16,741 nucleotides of DNA from an uncultured Candidatus Midichloriaceae bacterium (GTDB lineage Bacteria > Pseudomonadota > Alphaproteobacteria > Rickettsiales > Midichloriaceae): positions 1-16,741 of the forward strand of contig CAJQNX010000032.1 in assembly GCA_905479795.1 (NCBI GenBank), written 5' to 3'. The notes beneath the pieces were generated by a model. That model worked only from the letters and a program-made list of their open reading frames with translations, was not told the DNA's origin and made no database searches. How positions within the stretch are numbered: position 1 is the first letter of the stretch; each line of letters begins with the position of its first letter. Made by a program: the position numbers and the translations under genes. Shown piece by piece: positions 1 to 6,224 of this stretch.

Positions 1-993
1 GAAAATATTATAATGGTTGCGACAGTAGCTTTTGGAATGGGAATAGACAAACCAGATGTAAGATTTGTGGTGCATGTAAATATACCCAAAAACATAGAAA
101 GTTATTATCAAGAAACGGGGAGGGCAGGCAGAGATGGATTACCTTCAAATGCTGTAATGTTTTATGGTCTAGGAGATATAGCAATTCAGAGAAGTTTTAT
201 AGAAAATTCTAATGCTCCAGAAAATCAAAAAAGGATAGAACGACAAAAATTAAATTATTTATTAGGGTTATGTGAGGCTACATCTTGCAGAAGGCAGATA
301 TTGCTAGAATACTTTGGAGATAGATGTGAGGCATGCAATAATTGCGACACCTGCATCAATAAGCCAGAGACTTTTGATGGTACAATTTTAGCACAGAAAG
401 CAATCTCCTGCGTTTATAGAACTAATCAAATGTTCGGGGTTATGTATCTTATAGATGTATTAATGGGAGTTGATAATCAAAGAATCAAAAACTTTCGCCA
501 TGATAAAATTAGCGTGTATGGAATAGGTAAGGAATTCAGTAAACAAGAATGGCTAAATATTTTTAGGCAATTAGTCTCTAGAAATTTACTTATGGTAGAT
601 ATGATAGGACATGGTGCCCTTAAGATCACTGATCGAGGTATGCAATTTTTAAAAGAAAAAGAAAATATAGAATTAGGACAATATACTAAGAGAGTTAAAA
701 TTAAAATAAAGGAAGAATATAAGCCAGCTATTCAGGATCAAACAAAATTACTAAAAATAGAAACACAAAAAGAAAAAGATTTATTAGCGTTATTAAAATT
801 AAAAAGATTAGAAATAGCAAAAGCGCAGAAAGTGCCGCCTTATGTAGTATTTCATGATAAGACATTGGTAGAAATGATTAAAACAAAACCCAGGTCAATT
901 GATGAGATGTCTGAAATAACGGGGATTGGTGAAGCTAAAATTAAGCGTTATGGTCAAGTATTTTTAAATATACTATTATCTCATTTTAATTAA
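1..993 (+). CDS. recQ: ATP-dependent DNA helicase RecQ, 3' part (5' end outside window)
   Basis: RecQ is a 3'-5' superfamily 2 DNA helicase acting in recombination and stalled-fork repair. The frame is open from base 1, so the N-terminal helicase lobe lies outside the window. Visible, numbering from the Met at base 13: motif V (VAFGMGIDKPD, about 5-15), motif VI with the arginine finger (QETGRAGRDG, 33-42), and the RecQ zinc module, with a CRRQILLEYFG stretch starting at C92 followed by C105, C108, C111 and C114. A winged-helix RQC region follows (about 120-215), and an HRDC domain closes the protein (about 255-326, with the helix-hairpin EITGIGEAKIKRYG). The full C-terminal domain set means this is the long RecQ form, and no lesion is visible. 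The stop is TAA. It appears to be the stable left flank of the accessory region. Confidence 0.95.
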   Translation, partial: ENIIMVATVAFGMGIDKPDVRFVVHVNIPKNIESYYQETGRAGRDGLPSNAVMFYGLGDIAIQRSFIENSNAPENQKRIERQKLNYLLGLCEATSCRRQILLEYFGDRCEACNNCDTCINKPETFDGTILAQKAISCVYRTNQMFGVMYLIDVLMGVDNQRIKNFRHDKISVYGIGKEFSKQEWLNIFRQLVSRNLLMVDMIGHGALKITDRGMQFLKEKENIELGQYTKRVKIKIKEEYKPAIQDQTKLLKIETQKEKDLLALLKLKRLEIAKAQKVPPYVVFHDKTLVEMIKTKPRSIDEMSEITGIGEAKIKRYGQVFLNILLSHFN

Positions 994-1270
994 TATAAAT
1001 AGATTAACCTACACAAAGAAAATGATTAACTCTTTCCTTAGCGTCACTTTTCGTTCCACTGATTGTCATGCCCATAATAAAGCCTTCCCCCGAACAAATT
1101 AACTAAGTTTAGGTAACCAGGAAGAAGTTCCCATTCCAAATGATACTTCAGAATAATGCGGCATCTCCTTATATTCATTTATAAGTATTAAGTTTGCTAC
1201 AAACTATACAACATGACTATTTAGAAGATAGTGGTGCTTACAAAATTATTATTAATAAAAATTATAGGGA
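994..1270. other. Gene-free stretch after recQ, no recognisable content
   Basis: I see no open frame of useful length here and no clear terminator after recQ. A short minus-strand frame beginning with an ATG right after AGGAG (near 1160) closes after about 22 codons and matches nothing I recognise. The stretch may contain the decayed upstream part of the helicase scar that becomes readable from 1271, but I could not read one. Confidence 0.4.
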
Positions 1271-1518
1271 GTTATGGTAGATAATTTCCAAGGACAGGAA
1301 GCTCCAATAGTTATAATTTCTATGGTTACATCAAGTGCAAAATATTTACAAAGAAATATAGTCTTTACAGTAAAAATAGACTCAATGTTGCAATATCAAG
1401 AGCACAATGTTTGGCAATTATTATTGGTAATCCAAAGTTATTAGAAGTATCTTGTAGAAGCATTGAGCAAATTGAAATGGTTAATAGTTTTTTTTGTAGA
1501 GCTTACTTAGAAAGTTAG
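1271..1518 (+). pseudogene. C-terminal scar of a DNA2/NAM7 (UPF1-like) superfamily 1 helicase
   Basis: Frame 2 from 1271 reads VDNFQGQEAPIVIISM, which is the motif V region of AAA_12-type helicases (usual form VDKFQGQEAPVVIVSM). After a frameshift near 1360-1366 the reading continues in frame 1 as LYSKNRLNVAISRAQ, the motif VI signature, then IIIGNPKLLEV and a stop at 1516-1518. The two halves join in the right order and spacing for this family, with about two bases lost at the junction. Such modules occur in standalone helicases and in fused RecB-like nuclease-helicases found in mobile or defence contexts. Everything upstream of motif V is missing or unreadable, so this is a dead fragment. 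The motif assignment is secure; the exact family is inferred. Confidence 0.75.
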
Positions 1519-1565
1519 GTGAGTCAACTTACAGCTGTAGCTGGTTCAGTTTACAAATTCACAAT

Positions 1566-1595
1566 TTGATAAATATTACTGGATTAATTTATACT
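1566..1595 (+). promoter_or_regulatory. Probable promoter of the DUF4143 ATPase gene
   Basis: TTGATA (1566-1571) and TATACT (1590-1595) are separated by 18 nt, with the ATG 43 nt downstream. A 5-bp hairpin (GGAAT-ATT-ATTCC, 1610-1622) lies in the leader. GAGG, six to nine bases before the ATG, serves as ribosome binding site. Confidence 0.45.
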
Positions 1596-1638
1596 TAGCT
1601 TGTAATATGGGAATATTATTCCTAATATAAGAGGTCAA

Positions 1639-2784
1639 ATGATTAAACGTCTATTATTAAACTTAATAAGTGAATCTTTTGAAGCAACGCCTATATGTGC
1701 TTTATTAGGGCCTAGGCAATGTGGAAAAACTACTTTAGCTAAAGTTTATACTAATATACGTAAAGATGAAGATGTACACTTTTTTGATCTTGAAGACCCT
1801 CTTGATTTAGCAAGACTTGATAATCCTAAAATAGCATTTGAAGCTTTAAAGGGTATTATAGTGATTGATGAAATACAATTACGTCCTAATTTATTCTCGG
1901 TATTGAGAGTTATTGTAGATAATACAAATATTAAATTTTTAATATTGGGAAGTGCTTCTCAAGAATTAATTCAGCAATCATCAGAAACATTAGCTGGAAG
2001 AATTTCTTATTTGGAGATGTCTCCTTTTTCATTGCAGGAAGTAGATGATATTCAAAAATTATGGCTTCGTGGAGGATTTCCTAAATCATATTTATCAACC
2101 ACAGATAAAATAAGTATGAACTGGAGAAAAGCTTATGTTAGAACATTTCTCGAAAAAGATATTCCAAGTTTTGGATTTAATATTTCACCACATGTTATAA
2201 GAAGGTTTTGGATGATGTTAACTCATTATCATGGCCAAGTATTTAATGCGTCAGAAATAGGACGTTCTATAGAAGTGACAAATAAAACGGCAAGCAGATA
2301 TTTAGATATTTTAGCAGGAACTTTTATGGTGCGAAGACTTCAGCCATGGCATGAAAACATCAGTAAAAGACAGGTAAAATCTCCAAAAATATATTTTAGG
2401 GATAGTGGAATATTACATGCCTTATTAGGCATAGAAAATAAAGAAAATCTATATACTAATCCAAAATTAGGTATTTCATGGGAAGGGTTTGCTGTGGAAG
2501 AAATCGTTAGATTTTTAAGAGCAGATGATGAAGATTGTTATTTTTGGTCTACACAATCTGGAGCAGAACTTGATTTATTAATTATAAAAAATGGAGTTAA
2601 GCATGGATTTGAATTTAAATTTACAGATAATCCAAAAATTACAAAATCAATGCATATTGCAACGCAAGATTTAAAATTAGATAATCTTACAATAATAGTA
2701 CCCCATAAAGTAAGTTCTAAAATAAGTGAAAACATTAGCATGTATGGAGTACAAGATTTTATAAATACATATAAAGAAATATGA
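1639..2784 (+). CDS. AAA_14 / DUF4143 family ATPase
   Basis: This is a cytoplasmic P-loop ATPase of the AAA_14-DUF4143 type, common in bacteria and archaea and without an agreed physiological role. The 381-residue length is normal for the family. Walker A is GPRQCGKT (24-31), Walker B is GIIVIDEIQ (72-80), and a sensor-like LGSASQ lies near 103-108. The middle contains the LRGGFPKSYL segment typical of the family (about 143-152), followed by a winged-helix-like part. The C-terminal DUF4143 domain shows D312 and E325-x-K327 (ELD ... FEFK), the spacing of a PD-(D/E)XK nuclease-like core. The ATG is preceded by GAGG. The gene is convergent with the integrase and sits in a region of mobile-element debris, so it may have been acquired with it. 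Family membership is secure; a nuclease activity is only suggested. Confidence 0.9.
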   Translation: MIKRLLLNLISESFEATPICALLGPRQCGKTTLAKVYTNIRKDEDVHFFDLEDPLDLARLDNPKIAFEALKGIIVIDEIQLRPNLFSVLRVIVDNTNIKFLILGSASQELIQQSSETLAGRISYLEMSPFSLQEVDDIQKLWLRGGFPKSYLSTTDKISMNWRKAYVRTFLEKDIPSFGFNISPHVIRRFWMMLTHYHGQVFNASEIGRSIEVTNKTASRYLDILAGTFMVRRLQPWHENISKRQVKSPKIYFRDSGILHALLGIENKENLYTNPKLGISWEGFAVEEIVRFLRADDEDCYFWSTQSGAELDLLIIKNGVKHGFEFKFTDNPKITKSMHIATQDLKLDNLTIIVPHKVSSKISENISMYGVQDFINTYKEI

Positions 2785-2911
2785 AATCTTATGTAAATTA
2801 TAGAATAAAAAGGGTAGGGCGGGTATTAAAATGATTGTTTATGAAATGACTTGATAAGTTTTCTATGATTTTAACATATTATGTATTGTATTATTACACT
2901 CAACTTTCCTC

Positions 2912-2937
2912 TCTTTAGGCCTTAAAGAAATTTTTTT
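2912..2937 (+). terminator. Weak rho-independent terminator between convergent genes
   Basis: A 6-bp stem (TCTTTA / TAAAGA, 2912-2917 and 2923-2928) with a 5-nt loop is followed by AA and seven T. It would stop transcription of the ATPase gene from the left and overlaps the last codons of the integrase gene on the other strand. The stem is short and A/T-rich. Confidence 0.4.
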
Positions 2938-3989
2938 ATATTAGTTTTTACTTTATCATATAATTTATAAGCTGTTTGAAATTGTAAATATTTTTTAAAA
3001 ATACTATCTAATTTATTAGAGGATGACTTTGAGGTGCTCATCATATTGGTAGCATTATTCTCTAATAAAGAATTATCACTAGTATAATCATCAATCATCT
3101 TAGAGGATTTATGACGAGTTGTTTTCATAATGATATGATTGCGTATGCCGCAGCTAACCGCAGTAGTAACAAAACCACGCCTTAAAGAATGTCCTGCAAT
3201 TTTAGATGTATCAAAATCTATCTTTGCTGAGTGTTTTTTAGTAATTCTTGCAACATCAATACAGGAGAGTCTAATGCCTGTAACTTTATCTGCTTTATTT
3301 ACAGAACAAAAAACTGGTTCATTATCATTAATTTTTTGCCAAGCTTTCAGATGTTTTATTGGACAAAATACTTTTCTTTTGAGTATAGCTATTTTTTGAC
3401 CTTCACCAAATTTATCAGTTTTACTTTGTCTAATAGTTATAATGATTCCCTCTTTGATAAAGGAAATATCTTCCCAATTCAGTTTCACAATTTCAGACCT
3501 ACGCATAGCAGAGAACCAACCAAATGTAAGAAGAGCCCTATCTCTAATTCCCATATGAGTATTTTTAGAAATATGTTGTAATATATCTTCTAGATCTTTA
3601 AGTAGAATTGGATCCTTACCTTGTTTTGCAATGCCAAGCTTTCTTCTAATTCCTTGCCATACAATTTTAAATTCTTTGTCTTGGAGGTTGATATGAATAT
3701 TTTTTGTTTCACAATATTTATAAATAGCACTAATTTTTCTTTGAATTGTTGAGGCTTTGTAATTTTTTTCGGCAAGGAATGTTATATAGGTAATCAGTGT
3801 GTTATGAGTGATATCGAGAGGGTTAATATATAGAGATTCACACCAAATACAGAAATTTTTCCAATCACTCTGATAGTTTTTTATAGTGTTTTTTGCAAAA
3901 GCATGACGTGCATAATCTTTTGCTTTTTCTTGTAAATTTGCAACAATTATAGAATCTTTATAGTTATTAGTAATTGTGAGATTATTCAT
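2922..3989 (-). CDS. Tyrosine recombinase / integrase
   Basis: This is a site-specific recombinase of the phage-integrase (XerC/D-like) family that would cut and rejoin DNA through a 3'-phosphotyrosine. It has 355 residues. An N-terminal SAM-like, core-binding domain spans about 15-115 (ARHAFAKNTIKNYQSDWKNF). The catalytic domain contains the full set: R163 (AMRRSE), K190 (QSKTDK), H267 and R270 (HSLRRG), H293 (TRHKSS) and Y302 (IDDYTS), with the usual nine-residue H-to-Y spacing. About 50 residues follow the tyrosine, longer than in XerC/D. The protein looks active. The chosen ATG lacks a clear Shine-Dalgarno sequence, but it follows a good promoter at a leader-like distance. No tRNA gene or obvious att duplication was found nearby, so its target is unknown. 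Its companions (hicAB, recombinase scar) suggest an integrated element. Confidence 0.93.
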   Translation of the reverse strand: MNNLTITNNYKDSIIVANLQEKAKDYARHAFAKNTIKNYQSDWKNFCIWCESLYINPLDITHNTLITYITFLAEKNYKASTIQRKISAIYKYCETKNIHINLQDKEFKIVWQGIRRKLGIAKQGKDPILLKDLEDILQHISKNTHMGIRDRALLTFGWFSAMRRSEIVKLNWEDISFIKEGIIITIRQSKTDKFGEGQKIAILKRKVFCPIKHLKAWQKINDNEPVFCSVNKADKVTGIRLSCIDVARITKKHSAKIDFDTSKIAGHSLRRGFVTTAVSCGIRNHIIMKTTRHKSSKMIDDYTSDNSLLENNATNMMSTSKSSSNKLDSIFKKYLQFQTAYKLYDKVKTNIKKFL

Positions 3990-3998
3990 AATTTTATT

Positions 3999-4032
3999 AT
4001 AGTGTTCTATAAGTCCGATTATAGAACACTAT
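3999..4032. repeat. 14-6-14 perfect palindrome in front of the integrase gene
   Basis: Two perfect 14-bp arms (3999-4012 and 4019-4032; core TAGTGTTCTATAA and its complement) flank the six bases GTCCGA. The site lies 10-43 bp upstream of the integrase ATG and covers its -10 box. Inverted arms around a 6-bp spacer also match the geometry of a tyrosine-recombinase core site. An operator, a crossover site, or both are possible. Confidence 0.7.
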
Positions 4033-4046
4033 TTTTTACATAACAA
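4018..4046 (-). promoter_or_regulatory. Integrase promoter
   Basis: On the minus strand, TTGTTA (4041-4046) and a perfect TATAAT (4018-4023) are separated by exactly 17 nt. Transcription would start near 4011, giving a leader of about 22 nt. The -10 box lies inside the 14-6-14 palindrome and the -35 box inside a second inverted repeat, which points to tight control or autorepression. Confidence 0.65.
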
Positions 4047-4069
4047 TTTTTGTTTTTATTAAAATTGTT
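4042..4069. repeat. 9-bp inverted repeat over the integrase -35 region
   Basis: AACAATTTT (4042-4050) and AAAATTGTT (4061-4069) are perfect complements around a 10-nt loop. The left arm contains most of the integrase -35 hexamer. It could act as a second operator or as an A/T-rich hairpin. Confidence 0.5.
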
Positions 4070-4075
4070 GTCTTT

Positions 4076-4237
4076 TTAAAAAGTGGTTTTAGAAAATTTA
4101 AGATATAATAATTCAAAATTTTTAAAATAGTAGAAAATTTCTCTTCTATAAATGCGATTTAAGCTATCTATTTTTTGAAATACATATAAATCTGTATCAA
4201 AACAATAAAAACGCTTTAAAAGTGATTTATTTGCCAT
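4076..4237 (-). other. Small open frame of 53 codons, doubtful gene
   Basis: An ATG-to-TAA frame (begins MANKSLLKRFYCFDTD, ends FSKTTF) lies between the recombinase scar and the integrase promoter. GAAGG is present but about 12 nt before the ATG, which is too far for a good ribosome binding site. I recognise no family. In DNA this A/T-rich a frame of this size can arise by chance or be a remnant of the eroded recombinase region. Confidence 0.2.
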
Positions 4238-4285
4238 TTTTTAACTCAACCTTCTGTTTTTATAATATATAGTCATTTTTTGGAA

Positions 4286-4393
4286 TTAAATTTCGACTTC
4301 AATAAATTTTTTGACAATAAAATTATTTTTTCTAGCAAATTCATTGATAGAATTTTTTTGATTTTCTAAATCTTATAAAGAAGTAGAGATTCT
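4286..4393 (-). pseudogene. N-terminal scar of a serine recombinase (resolvase/invertase)
   Basis: Reading the minus strand from 4393 gives RISTSL, a stop, then DLENQKNSINEFARKNNF and IVKKFIEVEI before a second stop. This matches the first third of the resolvase/DNA-invertase domain, where xRVST-xxQ-DLxxQ precedes a short helix and the (I/V)EVEIS strand; the catalytic Ser is the S of RIST. The start of the domain and everything after EVEI are lost. The scar begins only a few bases after the hicB stop, so a recombinase gene once lay directly downstream of hicB or was joined to it by a deletion. Confidence 0.7.
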
Positions 4394-4399
4394 AGTTTT

Positions 4400-4753
4400 T
4401 TATAATTGACTGTTTGAATTTATAAATTTACTTAAGGCATTTTTAACAACATTATTTAGTGTATCTTCATGTTGAAGTGCATATAAACCAACTTTCTTAT
4501 GTAACTCAGTTCCTATTCTCACATTAAAACTTCCTTTAAATGGTTTGTCAGGTTCCTTGTTAGATTCTTTGCAGCTTACTAAATAATCGTCTACGGCTTC
4601 TTGAAATGAATTTATTAAATTTTCTGCGTCTCTTGCTTCATAATTAACTAAATCTTTAATAAATTCTATTTGTCCAAAAAATATTTTTTCCTCTTGGTCA
4701 AAATTTATAGATCCGTAAAAGCCTTTGTAAGTTAAACTATTATTTCTTTTCAT
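4400..4753 (-). CDS. hicB: HicB-family antitoxin
   Basis: This is the antitoxin partner of HicA: it binds and blocks the toxin and usually represses its own operon. It has 117 residues. The N-terminal half has the HicB partial RNase-H-like fold pattern (YKGFYGSINFDQEEKIFFGQ ... DAENLINSFQEAVDDYL). The C-terminal part (KGSFNVRIGTELHKKVGLYA ... NNVVKNALSKFI, about 74-112) looks like a ribbon-helix-helix or HicB C-terminal DNA-binding domain. The ATG overlaps the hicA stop (ATGA), and GAGG stands six to nine bases before it, so the two are translationally coupled. Toxin-first order is usual for hicAB. The gene ends directly against a serine-recombinase scar, so its downstream flank has been rearranged. 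Confidence 0.88.
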   Translation of the reverse strand: MKRNNSLTYKGFYGSINFDQEEKIFFGQIEFIKDLVNYEARDAENLINSFQEAVDDYLVSCKESNKEPDKPFKGSFNVRIGTELHKKVGLYALQHEDTLNNVVKNALSKFINSNSQL

Positions 4754-5007
4754 AATAACCTCGCATCTTTAAGTTTTTGTATCACTTGCCTAATGGCATA
4801 TGCTTTTACTATATTTGATGGGTGAGGCTTGTGGAGATTAACTATTAGCTCCAGTTTAGAATGATAAAATTTTCTTCTAGAACCGCCAGTCTTACTGTTA
4901 TTTATTTCCTCAAAGCCTAATGTAAATAGAGCAGCATGTAATTCATCCCAAGTAAAGTCCTTAGGAACTTTTAGTAACCTTATAATTAATTTCTGCTTTT
5001 TACTCAT
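4750..5007 (-). CDS. hicA: HicA-family mRNA interferase toxin
   Basis: HicA is a small ribosome-independent RNase with a double-stranded-RNA-binding-like fold that degrades mRNA when not held by HicB. Here it has 85 residues. The family core is visible: a WDELHAALFTLGFEE helix region, the glycine-rich GGSRRKFYH turn with the conserved histidine of the second strand, then NLHKPHP and a C-terminal helix (VIQKLKDARLL). I chose the ATG at 5007, which has GAAG about eight bases upstream; a TTG two codons earlier is possible but less likely. The stop overlaps the hicB start by ATGA. Promoter and operator lie at 5036-5081. The motif reads GGSR instead of the common GSHH, a variant I recall in part of the family, so activity is likely but not certain. 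Confidence 0.88.
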   Translation of the reverse strand: MSKKQKLIIRLLKVPKDFTWDELHAALFTLGFEEINNSKTGGSRRKFYHSKLELIVNLHKPHPSNIVKAYAIRQVIQKLKDARLL

Positions 5008-5035
5008 TGCCAATCTTCAAATAGTAACTAAAGCA

Positions 5036-5064
5036 AGTGTAGAATATCTTTGCCAAAATAGCAA
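5036..5064 (-). promoter_or_regulatory. hicAB promoter
   Basis: On the minus strand TTGCTA (5059-5064) and TACACT (5036-5041) are separated by 17 nt, with hicA starting about 29 nt after the -10 box. The -35 element sits inside an inverted repeat (5058-5081). Confidence 0.5.
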
Positions 5065-5081
5065 CTATAAATAGTCGCTAT
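5058..5081. promoter_or_regulatory. Probable HicB operator (inverted repeat)
   Basis: ATAGCAACTA (5058-5067) and TAGTCGCTAT (5072-5081) form a 10-bp inverted repeat with one mismatch around TAAA. It covers the hicAB -35 box, the place where the HicB DNA-binding domain would repress. Confidence 0.5.
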
Positions 5082-5084
5082 TGA

Positions 5085-5694
5085 CTTTTGTTTGTGCAAT
5101 TTTAGAAATCATCTAAAATTCTTAATTCAAATACTTTGATTTTATATCAGTTTTGTTTATTAATCTCTGAGTTTTGAGATGGAAAAAAGATAGATATAGG
5201 GTAGGGTTAAATCAAAAATGATCGTTTTTTATATTACATATGTCTAATCATGTAACTTGTTGTCATTTTCAGAAGTCAATTGCGGTAAAAGTCAGAAGTG
5301 TTTTTAGCGAAATTTTGATAAAACTTTAGGATTAATTTAAAAAGTTTTTTATCAAATGCCAATTCTTTGTTAGAATGATTGCATAATTATAGTGGCTTGA
5401 TACTGTCTCTATAAATTGAGTCTATATATCTCAAATTATTTGGCAGATTCAGTTGTCTACATAATTATCATCTCAATAACAAGGAGTAAATTGTCTCAAT
5501 TAAAAGAAGGGAGGGGGTTGTTTTTCTAAAATTCACATTTAGCATGAAATAAAACATTATTCTTTACCTTTTTTCCTAGGCAATGCTAATGTATTTTATA
5601 ATTAACTAAATTTCATAACTAGAAATATTAACTAATGTACCTACTTCTATTGAACTCTCTAATGAAGAAAAATGTAAATCACTATTAAAAACCT
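5085..5694. other. 600-bp gene-free stretch with several hairpins
   Basis: No credible gene was found on either strand. Two inverted repeats are clear: AATTTTAGA / TCTAAAATT (5098-5106, 5112-5120), and TTTGATAAAACTT paired with AAG(T)nATCAAA (5314-5326, 5342-5356) with two extra bases in the right arm. Near 5481 a good AAGGAG precedes a TTG codon, but the frame (LSQLKEGRGLFF) closes after 12 codons, so it is a false start or the stub of a lost gene. No tRNA or known ncRNA was recognised. Confidence 0.4.
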
Positions 5695-6210
5695 TTAAAG
5701 AGTGTGCGTGCAGTCTATAAATGCGTTATTAATATTTAATAGCTCATTTATTTCACATTCGACATTTTTTCCATCAGTAAATGGAGCAAATATTTCAACG
5801 GCCTCTTCTGTACCTAACCAATGTCGAGCATTAACTATTGCCAATCCATCTTCAGCACCACCATAATTTTGTAATTCCTCATTTATATTTTTATCATGAT
5901 GTATCATATCGTAATCTATAATATGTGAGCTCAATTCCTTAAAAACACTAAAAGCAAAAATATCTCCTTTAAGCATCTTTGATATAATAAGAGGAACAAC
6001 CTTATCTTTATTATCCATCAAATATGGTTTCCATTCTTTAAATTCATTTAGTTCATTTACCTTTACAGTCGATAAAAGAGCTAATGATGATGTTTGGTAA
6101 GCTTTTATTACATTACCATATCCGGATTGAAATTCTTTCATTTCTTGTAATTTTAATGCTTTTGCCGCAAGTCCTGCTATTTTATTTGCAGCTCCAATTT
6201 CATTTGTCAT
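5695..6210 (-). CDS. Unknown protein, second gene of a two-gene operon
   Basis: I do not recognise this 171-residue protein. It is predicted to be cytosolic: no signal peptide and no membrane segment. The first 60 residues look helical (EIGAANKIAGLAAKALKLQE), the middle is mixed, and the C-terminal third contains AEDGLAIVNARHWLGTEEA followed by an acidic stretch (VECEINELLNINN). The start is firm: AGGAGG stands six bases before the ATG. That ATG is only 14 nt after the stop of the upstream gene, so the two are surely co-transcribed, with the strong ribosome binding site favouring this product. A smaller, acidic-looking protein made in excess behind a possible enzyme would fit an immunity or antitoxin role, but that is inference from context only. 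It could equally be a substrate or an adaptor. Confidence 0.75.
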   Translation of the reverse strand: MTNEIGAANKIAGLAAKALKLQEMKEFQSGYGNVIKAYQTSSLALLSTVKVNELNEFKEWKPYLMDNKDKVVPLIISKMLKGDIFAFSVFKELSSHIIDYDMIHHDKNINEELQNYGGAEDGLAIVNARHWLGTEEAVEIFAPFTDGKNVECEINELLNINNAFIDCTHTL

Positions 6211-6224
6211 AATATACCTCCTGG

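Noticed and set aside
3139..3581. Plus-strand open frames opposite the integrase
   Set aside because: They are antisense to a complete integrase with all catalytic residues, have no ribosome binding sites, and their sequences are mirror images of A/T-rich coding DNA.
3590..3775. Minus-strand 61-codon frame inside the integrase
   Set aside because: It lies out of frame within the integrase coding region and has no family resemblance.
3996..4001. Second TATAAT-like hexamer before the integrase
   Set aside because: It lies only about seven bases from the start codon, too close to serve as a -10 box; the copy at 4018-4023 has the proper -35 partner.
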